Positions 52,309 to 59,517 of a stretch of DNA of 64,000 nt are shown here, one piece after another. Each line of letters starts with the position of its first letter. The first letter of the stretch is position 1. The position numbers were made by a program, and so were the translations under genes. Source of the DNA: Dysgonomonas mossii DSM 22836 (lineage in GTDB: Bacteria > Bacteroidota > Bacteroidia > Bacteroidales > Dysgonomonadaceae); the NCBI RefSeq assembly GCF_000213575.1, contig NZ_GL892006.1, positions 82,614 to 146,613 on the forward strand, written 5' to 3'. Under the pieces are notes generated by a model. That model ran no database searches, was not told the DNA's origin, and saw only the letters and a list, made by a program, of their open reading frames with translations.

Positions 52309-52647
52309 TTAGTATGTATATGAAAGAGTATAGATAGGAGGACCACGTGTGGATATATCGGAGATGAGTTGAGGTAAGACTATAACCCGATCTGAAATAA
52401 TAAGCGTTGTGACATAAACAGTAATTAACTGCCTAATATTTCCAAACTTCTGAAGAGTAAAATTGAAAAATGAGAAAAGGCAAATACTACAATCATGATG
52501 TTGGTCAGATAATTCCTGTTGCGATGAGCATGAGGCCTCTGCGCAATAGTGGCTATGGTCGGTAAATATAAAGTGTAAAGGCTTCATCAGTATCATACTG
52601 ACGAAAATACTTACAAACACAATTGCTATTTTCCGAGGGGATATCAT
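52309..52647 (-). CDS. Small His/Cys-rich membrane protein (DUF2946-like)
   Basis: 112 residues. An N-terminal TM helix (about 7-24, KIAIVFVSIFVSMILMKPL) leads to a metal-ligand-rich loop with HSHYC, C-x-x-C-like spacing and HHDCSIC (residues 31-57), then hydrophobic strands and a TRGPP motif near the C-terminus. This matches the short proteins that neighbour TonB-dependent metal receptors (DUF2946 near copper receptors). It is 156 bp upstream of the receptor on the same strand. A role in binding or sensing copper or zinc is inferred. Confidence 0.6.
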   Translation of the reverse strand: MISPRKIAIVFVSIFVSMILMKPLHFIFTDHSHYCAEASCSSQQELSDQHHDCSICLFSFFNFTLQKFGNIRQLITVYVTTLIISDRVIVLPQLISDISTRGPPIYTLSYTY

Positions 52648-52672
52648 CTAACTCTATTCCTTTTGAGGAGCA

Positions 52673-52680
52673 AAAGTAGT
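52673..52680 (-). promoter_or_regulatory. -7 promoter box for His/Cys-rich protein and receptor (TACTTTTG)
   Basis: Exact TAnnTTTG on the minus strand, 25 bp before the ATG at 52647. Confidence 0.5.
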
Positions 52681-52827
52681 ATTATAAATTAAACTACTAC
52701 TCGTCCTTTTATTTTTAAATAAGAGAGTTAACTTTTATTTGGTAAAAAGATCTGCATTATATTGATATTCTAGCAATAAAAAGATCATAGAGATATCCAT
52801 AAATAGAATAATTTAATATTTATCATG

Positions 52828-52835
52828 TACATTTG
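52828..52835 (+). promoter_or_regulatory. -7 promoter box for DUF4625-like lipoprotein (TACATTTG)
   Basis: Exact TAnnTTTG, 26 bp before the ATG at 52862. Confidence 0.5.
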
Positions 52836-52861
52836 TATCTGGAAAATTAATAATAGAACGA

Positions 52862-53434
52862 ATGAGAAATCTGTGTATAACATTGATAATTGTACTTGTA
52901 GTTCCTGCCGTATGGTTTTCTTCATGTGCTAAAGTTAATGACTATGAAGGAGATGGAAAACCGACGGTTTCCGACGTCAGATTCAACGCCAATGATACAT
53001 TACTTCTTGAAAATGGAGAGGTTATAGTTTTAAATGATTCTGCAAAAAGAGGTCCATCACATATTGACACATTAATTATAGGCAAAACACTCTACCTGAA
53101 TGCCCGTTTTAGAGACAACATTGGTTTATCAAGTTATAGAGTGAAGATGGAAATAAATAGTCAAGCAGGCGAGCCATATAAACTTTGGGCTCTAGGAGAA
53201 GATGTTTTCAGTACAAAAAGACATAAGGTGACAGACACTATAATTATTCGCAATTCTTTATTTTCGATTCCTTATTATGTTCTTAGTAAAGACACTATAT
53301 ATATGAAACAAGGTGAACATGAGCTACAAATCGCTTATGGAAATATAGCAAACAAAAGAGACTCTTCTTATTATAAGGTTTTGCTTCTTTCCAGAGACTC
53401 AATACTTTCAATCAGAAAGAAACAAAATATATAA
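52862..53434 (+). CDS. DUF4625-like lipoprotein
   Basis: 190 residues. The N-terminus is hydrophobic (ITLIIVLVVPAVWFSSC; lipid Cys near 21), followed by YEGDGKPTVSDVRFN and an immunoglobulin-like beta domain with ARFRDNIGLSSYRVKMEIN, the 'D-x-x-G-L-x-S-Y' theme of DUF4625. Members often sit beside TonB metal receptors; here the receptor and His/Cys protein are divergent, 215 bp away. Function is unknown, and a surface partner of the receptor is plausible. Confidence 0.6.
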   Translation: MRNLCITLIIVLVVPAVWFSSCAKVNDYEGDGKPTVSDVRFNANDTLLLENGEVIVLNDSAKRGPSHIDTLIIGKTLYLNARFRDNIGLSSYRVKMEINSQAGEPYKLWALGEDVFSTKRHKVTDTIIIRNSLFSIPYYVLSKDTIYMKQGEHELQIAYGNIANKRDSSYYKVLLLSRDSILSIRKKQNI

Positions 53435-53489
53435 TCCATTTGTTTTATAATCGAAGTAAAATATTAGTAACACTAAAAATACACTCACA

Positions 53490-54086
53490 ATGAAAAAAAG
53501 CGTAATTGCAATTATCGTAGTAGTACTTATTCTTCTGATCGGATACTTTTTCAGTAAATCGTCTTATAATGGGATGGTAGCTCAAGAAGAAGGGGTATCT
53601 TCTCAATGGGCTCAGGTACAAAATGCATATCAACGTCGTGCCGATCTTATACCAAACCTTGTGGCAACAGTGAAAGGGTATGCTACTCACGAACAGCAGA
53701 CTCTGACAGAGGTAGTAGAAGCTCGTGCTAAGGCCACACAGATGCAAGTAAATGCAGATCAGTTGACAGAAGAGAATATCAAAAAATATCAGGAAGCGCA
53801 AGGGCAACTAGGTTCTGCTTTGGGACGATTAATGATGATTACTGAAAATTATCCAGATCTGAAAGCGAACACAAATTTCATACAGCTTCAGGATGAACTT
53901 ACAGGCACAGAAAACCGTATCTCTACAGAAAGAAATAAATTTAATGAAAGAGTAAAGGATTATAATACAACTATCCGAATGTTTCCTAAAAATATATTTG
54001 CAGGACTTTTCGGCTTCGAAAAGAAAGCTTATTTCGAAGCAGATCAGACTGCACAAACTCCTCCAAAAGTAGATTTCTCTAAATAA
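53490..54086 (+). CDS. LemA-family protein
   Basis: 198 residues. A TM helix (about 4-22) is followed by the cytoplasm- or periplasm-facing four-helix LemA domain with VSSQWAQVQNAYQRRADLIPNLVATVKGYATHE, a very well conserved stretch, and ending TTIRMFPKNIFAGLFGF. The family's biochemical role is unknown, but it is commonly coupled to TPM-domain genes, as here, 14 bp upstream of one. Confidence 0.93.
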   Translation: MKKSVIAIIVVVLILLIGYFFSKSSYNGMVAQEEGVSSQWAQVQNAYQRRADLIPNLVATVKGYATHEQQTLTEVVEARAKATQMQVNADQLTEENIKKYQEAQGQLGSALGRLMMITENYPDLKANTNFIQLQDELTGTENRISTERNKFNERVKDYNTTIRMFPKNIFAGLFGFEKKAYFEADQTAQTPPKVDFSK

Positions 54087-54100
54087 CAGTACATAAAGAC

Positions 54101-54868
54101 TTGAAATATACATATAAGATATTGCTTCTATTATTGCTTGTGCCAGTATTACTATTGGCACAAGACGATGATTTACCCAACCCCATCACCAGCCCTTCAC
54201 CCAGACTGGTAAACGATTTCAGTAATACATTTACGAGTGAACAGAGAGAAGACTTGGAGAGAATACTTCTCGCCTATAATGATTCTACTTCTACTCAAAT
54301 TTATGTGGTTACTGTGGATGATCTAAAAGGTTACGACATATCTGATTATGCAGCCCGATTGGGACAAAAATGGGGAATCGGACAAAAAGACAAAAACAAT
54401 GGTGTGCTCATACTTATCAAGCCTCGAATAGGTAATGAACGAGGCAGAGTATTTATCGCTACAGGGTATGGGGTAGAACACATCTTAACCGATGGTCGTG
54501 TAGGGCGCATTATAGACCAATATATGATCCCTTACCTTCAGAACGGGGATTACTATAATGCAACGAAAGGGGCTATCGGAGCCATAATAAAATATCTATC
54601 GGGAGAGTTCCAAGCTGATGAAGATAACGGAGATAAAGGTTCTCTTGTCGGACAAATCTTTATCATATTATTCATCCTCTTCATCTTGTATATTTCGTAC
54701 CGAAACAATAAGGGAGGCCCATCTTCGGGAGGACGCAACCGTGGAGGCGGTGGCTACTATGGTGGTTGGGGAAGCGGACGATCGGGAGGCGGCTGGAGCA
54801 GCGGAGGTGGCTTTGGTGGCGGTGGAGGCGGAAGCTTCGGAGGCGGTGGCGCCGGAAGAGGTTTCTGA
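54101..54868 (+). CDS. TPM-domain membrane protein (YgcG-like)
   Basis: 255 residues. A signal peptide (KYTYKILLLLLLVPVLLLAQ) precedes the TPM domain (about 35-165: LVNDFSNTFTSEQREDLERIL, ATGYGVEHILTDGRVGRIID), a TM helix near 185-205 and a tail of glycine repeats (GGGGYYGGWGSGRSGGGWSSG) that has expanded in the DNA as GGnGGn units. There is no ATG in frame near the start; the codon at 54101 is TTG, giving a normal signal peptide. It is paired with lemA. The Gly tail is a feature of many TPM proteins. Confidence 0.88.
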   Translation: MKYTYKILLLLLLVPVLLLAQDDDLPNPITSPSPRLVNDFSNTFTSEQREDLERILLAYNDSTSTQIYVVTVDDLKGYDISDYAARLGQKWGIGQKDKNNGVLILIKPRIGNERGRVFIATGYGVEHILTDGRVGRIIDQYMIPYLQNGDYYNATKGAIGAIIKYLSGEFQADEDNGDKGSLVGQIFIILFILFILYISYRNNKGGPSSGGRNRGGGGYYGGWGSGRSGGGWSSGGGFGGGGGGSFGGGGAGRGF

Positions 54869-54891
54869 AAAATCCTATAAAATATACACTT

Positions 54892-55494
54892 ATGGCAATC
54901 AATATAAGACCTCAGACATTAAGATCACAGATTTTTATACTTGCTACAGGAATCATTCTGGGTATAATGGTGATGTACCTCATTAATACAAGAAAGAACG
55001 CTACGGTACAGATATCCCACAATATGATACTTCAAGAAATAGAAAGTCTTGGCAACCTTGAAGTAACCAAGTATAGTATTCAGGATATGATGGAGTATAA
55101 AAAAATTCGAAGATGGCTGCCTAACGCAAAAACAGGACTGATTATATATGGAGAAGTGATATGCTGCGTAGACCTCACCAAACTAAAACCCGAAGACATA
55201 ACTGTTTCAGACAAAACAATACACCTACAACTCCCCTCTCCCGAAATATGCCATGTAAAAGTTGATCATTCCAAATCGAGAGTATACGACATGGAGTTCG
55301 GCTTATGGGAATCTACTGATATAGTTGACGAAGCATATACCTTTGCAGAACAACAGCTCAACGAAAAAGCTAAACAACTGGATATGCTGGGCCAAAGCAG
55401 AGACAATGCAGTAAACCTATTGAAACCTATCCTAAAAGCGATGGGATTCGAAGAGGTGGTTATTACATTCAGATCTAAATCGGGCAAAGGATAA
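54892..55494 (+). CDS. DUF4230-family membrane protein
   Basis: 200 residues from the ATG at 54892. A TM helix (about 14-31, FILATGIILGIMVMYLI) precedes a soluble domain with LGNLEVTKYSIQDMM, GLIIYGEVICCVDLTKL and a long C-terminal helix ending in LLKPILKAMGFEEVVITF, the DUF4230 layout. The open frame extends to 54766, but that stretch is the Gly-rich repeat of the previous gene read in another frame (Arg/Trp-rich), so the extension is not real. It follows the TPM gene by 23 bp. Function unknown. Confidence 0.8.
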   Translation: MAINIRPQTLRSQIFILATGIILGIMVMYLINTRKNATVQISHNMILQEIESLGNLEVTKYSIQDMMEYKKIRRWLPNAKTGLIIYGEVICCVDLTKLKPEDITVSDKTIHLQLPSPEICHVKVDHSKSRVYDMEFGLWESTDIVDEAYTFAEQQLNEKAKQLDMLGQSRDNAVNLLKPILKAMGFEEVVITFRSKSGKG

Positions 55495-55623
55495 GCCTCT
55501 TTTCATCAACAACCTCTATGCCTCATACTTTAATTCTATATCTATTTTATTTAACATTAGAAGCCCTCAATTATATTTTATAATATTTAATTTTACACAA
55601 TCAAATTTAGGGAAACTAAAATA

Positions 55624-56070
55624 ATGAATGATAGTTTAAAATTAAATAATCAATTATGCTTTCCGATATATGCTTTATCGAGACAAGTTACTGCAATATA
55701 TCGTCCTTATCTCGATAAGATCGGGCTCACTTATCCACAGTATCTCGTCATTATGGTTTTATGGGAATATAAAACAGTAACAGTAAAGCAACTAGGCGAA
55801 TTACTTTGGCTCGATAGCGGAACTCTTACCCCACTCTTGAAAAGAATGGAAGCAAATGGATTCCTTATCCGCAAGCGTTCTTCCGAAGATGAAAGAGTAG
55901 TTGATATTCTTATCACAGAAAAAGGTGAAGCTTTGGAGAAAGAAGCAGAATCTATCCCTCCGGCAATGAAGAAAGCATTGGAGATTGGAGATGAGGAATT
56001 GGTAACACTTCGGGAGCATCTTAAAAAAATACTGAATATAACGAGTAAATGCAATGCCAAATTGCTATAA
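55624..56070 (+). CDS. ohrR: OhrR-type MarR-family peroxide regulator
   Basis: 148 residues, very close by eye to Bacillus subtilis OhrR: LNNQLCFPIYALSRQVTAIY holds the redox-sensing Cys12, YRPYLDKIGLTYPQYL follows, and the winged helix reads LDSGTLTPLLKRMEANGFLIRKRSSEDERVV. Oxidation of this Cys by organic peroxides releases OhrR from DNA. A second Cys (near 143) is close to the C-terminus, so either one-Cys or two-Cys chemistry is possible. The nitroreductase and thiol peroxidase genes downstream are its likely targets. Confidence 0.88.
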   Translation: MNDSLKLNNQLCFPIYALSRQVTAIYRPYLDKIGLTYPQYLVIMVLWEYKTVTVKQLGELLWLDSGTLTPLLKRMEANGFLIRKRSSEDERVVDILITEKGEALEKEAESIPPAMKKALEIGDEELVTLREHLKKILNITSKCNAKLL

Positions 56071-56106
56071 TTATTTTCTAATTACAATAAAACAACAAAA
56101 AACAAT

Positions 56107-56742
56107 ATGAGCTTAATAGAATCTTTGGAATGGAGATATGCAACAAAAAAATTTGATTCTTCAAAAAAAGTAGATCAAAAATTAGTCAACGATATTATTG
56201 ATGCAGCTTGGCTTGCCCCTACTTCATCGGGATTACAACCTTTTGAAGTAATAGAAATCACAAATCAAGAATTAAAAGAAAAGATCGTTCCGATTGCATT
56301 CAACCAAAAACAAATAGCCGATGCATCACACCTATTGGTGTTTGCGGCATGGGACAATTATACAGAACAACGCATAGACACAATATACAAACACACCACA
56401 GACGGCCGGAAGCAGGACCCCAACCAGTATAAAGATTACACAGATAGACTAAAAAATGCGTATTTACAGCGTCCGGCCGAACTGAACTTCGAGCATGCAG
56501 CTCGTCAGTCATATATTGCATTTGCATTCGCAATGGCAATGGCTGCAGAGCTTAAAGTAGATAGCACACCAATGGAGGGTTTTGATAATGAAGCACTAGA
56601 TAAATTATTAAATTTGAACGAACGTGGCCTCAAAAGTGTTACAATACTACCATTAGGTTATCGTGACGAAAATAATGACTGGCTCGTAAATCTAAAAAAA
56701 GTGCGTCATCCTAAAAAAGATTTTCTTATCGAAATAAAATAA
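56107..56742 (+). CDS. NAD(P)H-dependent nitroreductase (NfsB-like)
   Basis: 211 residues of the FMN-binding nitroreductase fold: ESLEWRYATKKFD (residues 5-17), LAPTSSGLQPFEVIEI (FMN contacts), YIAFAFAMAMAAELKVDSTPMEGFD and the C-terminal ILPLGYRDENNDW ... VRHPKKDFLIEI. It reduces nitro compounds or quinones with NAD(P)H. It is 36 bp downstream of the OhrR-type regulator gene and 32 bp before tpx. Confidence 0.88.
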   Translation: MSLIESLEWRYATKKFDSSKKVDQKLVNDIIDAAWLAPTSSGLQPFEVIEITNQELKEKIVPIAFNQKQIADASHLLVFAAWDNYTEQRIDTIYKHTTDGRKQDPNQYKDYTDRLKNAYLQRPAELNFEHAARQSYIAFAFAMAMAAELKVDSTPMEGFDNEALDKLLNLNERGLKSVTILPLGYRDENNDWLVNLKKVRHPKKDFLIEIK

Positions 56743-56774
56743 TAATATTAACTAACGCTTAAAAACAAAAAATT

Positions 56775-57278
56775 ATGGCAAAAATAACATTTAAAGGATC
56801 TCCGGTTAATACCAGTGGACAATTACCGGCAGTAGGTTCAGTAGCTCCGGCTTTCACTCTTGTGAAAAAAGATTTATCAGACGTTACATTGAAAGATCTT
56901 AAAGGTAAAAATGTAATTCTAAATATTTTCCCAAGTATCGACACCGGAGTATGTGCTGCGTCAGTTCGCAAATTTAACAAAGAAGCTGCAAGTCTTCCTA
57001 ACACTGTTGTATTGGCTATCTCTGCAGACCTTCCATTTGCTGCCGGACGTTTCTGTACAGCAGAAGGTATAGATAATGTAGAACCAGCTTCTGTTTTCAG
57101 AAATGCTGAATTTGCAAAAGATTATGGAGTATTAACTGTTGACGGCCCATTGAAAGGACTGTTGGCTCGTTCGGTAGTAGTACTTGATGCTGAAGGAAAG
57201 GTTCTATACAACGAATTAGTAGAAGAAACTACAAATGAACCGAACTATGAGGCAGCTTTAAGTGTTCTAAAAAAATAA
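56775..57278 (+). CDS. tpx: Thiol peroxidase Tpx (atypical 2-Cys peroxiredoxin)
   Basis: 167 residues. The peroxidatic Cys60 is in [15 protein letters not shown] and the resolving Cys94 in [11 protein letters not shown], a 34-residue spacing typical of Tpx (61/95 in E. coli). The enzyme reduces organic peroxides, using thioredoxin. Gly replaces the Pro of the usual TPVC motif. Third gene of the OhrR cluster; the terminator at 57321 ends the unit. Confidence 0.95.
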   Translation: MAKITFKGSPVNTSGQLPAVGSVAPAFTLVKKDLSDVTLKDLKGKNVILNIFPSIDTGVCAASVRKFNKEAASLPNTVVLAISADLPFAAGRFCTAEGIDNVEPASVFRNAEFAKDYGVLTVDGPLKGLLARSVVVLDAEGKVLYNELVEETTNEPNYEAALSVLKK

Positions 57279-57320
57279 AAAAATCGGATAGCTGTAAAGC
57301 AATAAGAAGTATTTTTCAAT

Positions 57321-57360
57321 CAAGGCTTTTGCATTATATGCAGAAGCCTTGTGCTTTTTT
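57321..57360 (+). terminator. Rho-independent terminator of the ohrR-tpx cluster
   Basis: A 14-bp stem (57321-57334 with 57338-57351; one G-T pair), loop TAT, then GCTTTTTT. 42 bp past tpx. From here to 57543 I see nothing else. Confidence 0.92.
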
Positions 57361-57543
57361 TATCTACTAGGCTGTAAAAAAATTACATCTTTCATTTACG
57401 ATTAAGTAATTGAAAAAAATAATGACGTATTTGTTGTATTACAAAAAAACTCTGTGCCACTCTTTTTACTCTGTGGTTTAAGAAAATGGATAAGAGCAAA
57501 TGCAACAACAATTCCTTTTTATAACTTATATACCTATGCTTTA

Positions 57544-57572
57544 TTGAATTCACTAAAAGATTCTTACCTTTG
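57544..57572 (+). promoter_or_regulatory. Promoter of the ABC-F gene
   Basis: TTG (57544-57546), 18 bp, then TACCTTTG (57565-57572): a full Bacteroidota consensus. The start would be near 57579, leaving a leader of about 300 nt before the ABC-F gene. Confidence 0.65.
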
Positions 57573-57599
57573 CAATACTATTAACGAATAAATACTCCA

Positions 57600-57617
57600 A
57601 TGAGAATATCTAAGTAA
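57600..57617 (+). CDS. Leader ORF 1 (MRISK)
   Basis: ATG AGA ATA TCT AAG TAA, 5 codons, about 21 nt after the predicted transcription start. It is the first ATG in the leader and lies just before the first hairpin. Short peptides of this kind precede antibiotic-inducible ABC-F genes. Confidence 0.35.
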   Translation: MRISK

Positions 57618-57621
57618 TACG

Positions 57622-57675
57622 ATGGTTGTAACAACCATTTTGTCAAATCCGGATCATCCGGTACATTTTGGTTAA
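57622..57675 (+). CDS. Leader ORF 2 (17 codons) over two hairpins
   Basis: MVVTTILSNPDHPVHFG then TAA. It runs through stem 1 (ATGGTTG 57622-57628 with CAACCAT 57632-57638) and stem 2 (CCGGA 57649-57653 with TCCGG 57657-57661), so a translating or stalled ribosome would open or hold these structures. Confidence 0.35.
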   Translation: MVVTTILSNPDHPVHFG

Positions 57676-57751
57676 ATCAGTATTCAACTATATCAGGCTA
57701 TCCACAGTCTGCTAAACTTAGATATCATGTAATCCTATATTTTAAAGAAGA

Positions 57752-57846
57752 AAAAGTATCAAACGATACTCTTATGCAAGTTGCATTTTGTTCATACGTT
57801 CGAACAAAGTCCTCAACTATTATGGCATATGCCATAAAACACAATT
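57752..57846 (+). other. Cluster of further leader hairpins
   Basis: AGTATC/GATACT around 57756-57771, ATGCA/TGCAT near 57774-57786 and the 16-bp palindrome TATGGCATATGCCATA at 57820-57835. The last one lies about 40 nt before the ABC-F start and overlaps leader ORF 3. Confidence 0.4.
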
Positions 57847-57881
57847 ACCTAATTATTTATTACAAAAAAATAGGTTTATGA
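57774..57881 (+). CDS. Leader ORF 3, overlapping the ABC-F start (ATGA)
   Basis: A 35-codon frame (MQVAFCSYVRTKSSTIMAYA, then IKHNYLIIYYKKIGL) whose TGA at 57879-57881 overlaps the ABC-F ATG at 57878, so translation of the two can be coupled. It runs through the 57820-57835 palindrome. It is AT-rich with a Tyr/Ile/Lys-rich end, and may be a leader peptide rather than a stable protein. Confidence 0.4.
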   Translation: MQVAFCSYVRTKSSTIMAYAIKHNYLIIYYKKIGL

Positions 57882-59479
57882 GTATTATCGTAAAACAATT
57901 ATCATATATACACCCTGATAAAGAGCCTTTATTTCATAATATTAATTTTTCTGTTTCTAAAGAACAAAAGGTCTCATTGATAGGCAGTAATGGGTCTGGA
58001 AAGTCGGCACTCTTAGGAATCATTGCAGGAAGTATGCAACCATCAGAAGGAGAAGTTATCTATCAGGATGAACGCCCCTACTATGTACCTCAACATTTTG
58101 GACAATATAATCACTACACCGTTGCTGAAGCTTTACAAATCAGTGAGAAATTGAGAGCACTTCATGCTATATTAGAAGGAAATACAGACACGACCAACTT
58201 TACACTCCTCGCAGATGATTGGAATGTAGAAGAACGTGCGTATAGTGCTCTGTCAAAATGGGGCTTATCACATATTCGGCTATCTGAGACAATGAAAAAC
58301 CTTAGTGGAGGAGAAAAAACAAAAGTATTCTTAGCAGGAACTTACATCCATTCTCCCGTTAATATTTTATTGGATGAACCATCAAATCATCTAGACAAAA
58401 CAGGTCGGGAGCTATTGTATGATCTGATAAAAAATAGTAATGCGACTATAATTGTTGTAAGCCACGATCGCACTTTACTCAATTTGATTGATCTGACGTT
58501 TGAACTCACTCATAATCAAATTGAAGTCTATGGTGGGAACTATGAATTTTATAAAATCCAGAAAGCTGAACAGCAAGAAGCATTACAATCCCAATTTGAA
58601 GAAAAACAAAAAAAACTCCGCAAAGCCCGAAATATAGCCAGAGAAACAGCCGAGAGAAAACAAAAACGTGATGCACGAGGTAAAAAGGACTTGGGAGATA
58701 AAGGTATTCCACGCATCATGCTGAATACGATACGCAACAGGGCGGAATCGAGTGCAGCAAAGTTGCAAGAGACTCATGCCAATAAAATGGAGAATATTGC
58801 GGATGAAATGAAACAGTTACGCCAACAGCTACCCGAGAAAAGAGACCTCAAATTAAATTTTGATGATGCGAATCTCCATATCGGGAAAATATTGGTAACT
58901 GCCCAAAATATCAATTTTGGCTATAGCAATGAGATGCTATGGAGCAATCCTCTCAATTTCGAAATAAGAAGTGGAGAAAGGATAGTTATAAAAGGAGAAA
59001 ATGGAAAGGGGAAAACAACCCTGCTTAAAGTTATATTTGGAGATTTAGAACCTAAGCAAGGGCATATTATCCGATCGGATTTTCAGTACTTATACATCGA
59101 TCAAGATTATTCCATTATAGATAATGAACTTACGGTTTTTGAACAATTACAGAAGTTCAATTCGTCTCATTTGAGTGAAGATGAATTACGCATTTTACTG
59201 CATAGATATTTGTTTACATATAATACATGGAACAAGCCTTGCAAGATTTTGAGTGGTGGTGAGAAAATGAGGTTGGTGTTTTGCTGTATGCAAGTTGATA
59301 ACAAAGCTCCTGATATGTTTATTCTGGATGAACCCACAAACAATCTAGACATTCAAAGCTTGGATATTGTGACTGATACAATAAAAGATTACAAAGGAAC
59401 ACTTCTTGTGATATCACATGATGCATACTTTGTAAAAGAGATAGGTATAACAAAAGAAATAGAGCTGAAGGATCATTAA
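57878..59479 (+). CDS. ABC-F family ATPase (ribosome-protection or translation-factor type)
   Basis: 533 residues from the ATG at 57878; the open frame to 57788 adds nothing ABC-like. Two ABC domains lack any membrane segment, as in ABC-F proteins that act at the ribosomal E site. Domain 1: Walker A GSNGSGKS (near 37), LSGGEKTKV, Walker B ILLDEPSNHLD. Domain 2: Walker A GENGKGKTT (near 373), LSGGEKMRL and FILDEPTNNLD. The linker (about 225-310) is a charged coiled coil. It could be a resistance protein (Lsa/Vga/Msr-like) or a housekeeping Uup-type factor; the long leader with small ORFs favours inducible resistance. Confidence 0.9.
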   Translation: MSIIVKQLSYIHPDKEPLFHNINFSVSKEQKVSLIGSNGSGKSALLGIIAGSMQPSEGEVIYQDERPYYVPQHFGQYNHYTVAEALQISEKLRALHAILEGNTDTTNFTLLADDWNVEERAYSALSKWGLSHIRLSETMKNLSGGEKTKVFLAGTYIHSPVNILLDEPSNHLDKTGRELLYDLIKNSNATIIVVSHDRTLLNLIDLTFELTHNQIEVYGGNYEFYKIQKAEQQEALQSQFEEKQKKLRKARNIARETAERKQKRDARGKKDLGDKGIPRIMLNTIRNRAESSAAKLQETHANKMENIADEMKQLRQQLPEKRDLKLNFDDANLHIGKILVTAQNINFGYSNEMLWSNPLNFEIRSGERIVIKGENGKGKTTLLKVIFGDLEPKQGHIIRSDFQYLYIDQDYSIIDNELTVFEQLQKFNSSHLSEDELRILLHRYLFTYNTWNKPCKILSGGEKMRLVFCCMQVDNKAPDMFILDEPTNNLDIQSLDIVTDTIKDYKGTLLVISHDAYFVKEIGITKEIELKDH

Positions 59480-59491
59480 ACCCTTCAGCTC
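59462..59491. terminator. Hairpin at the end of the ABC-F gene
   Basis: GAGCTGAAGG (59462-59471) pairs perfectly with CCTTCAGCTC (59482-59491), spanning the ABC-F stop. No T-run follows on either strand, so termination efficiency is doubtful. Confidence 0.45.
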
Positions 59492-59517
59492 CTATTCTCA
59501 GTAATTACGTTCGATTC

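Noticed and set aside
54766-54891. Arg/Trp-rich N-terminal extension of the DUF4230 gene
   Set aside because: It is the Gly-repeat DNA of the TPM gene read in another frame; the TM helix follows the ATG at 54892 directly.
57788-57877. 30-codon N-terminal extension of the ABC-F gene
   Set aside because: It lies in the leader, has no resemblance to ABC-F N-termini and overlaps hairpins and leader ORF 3.
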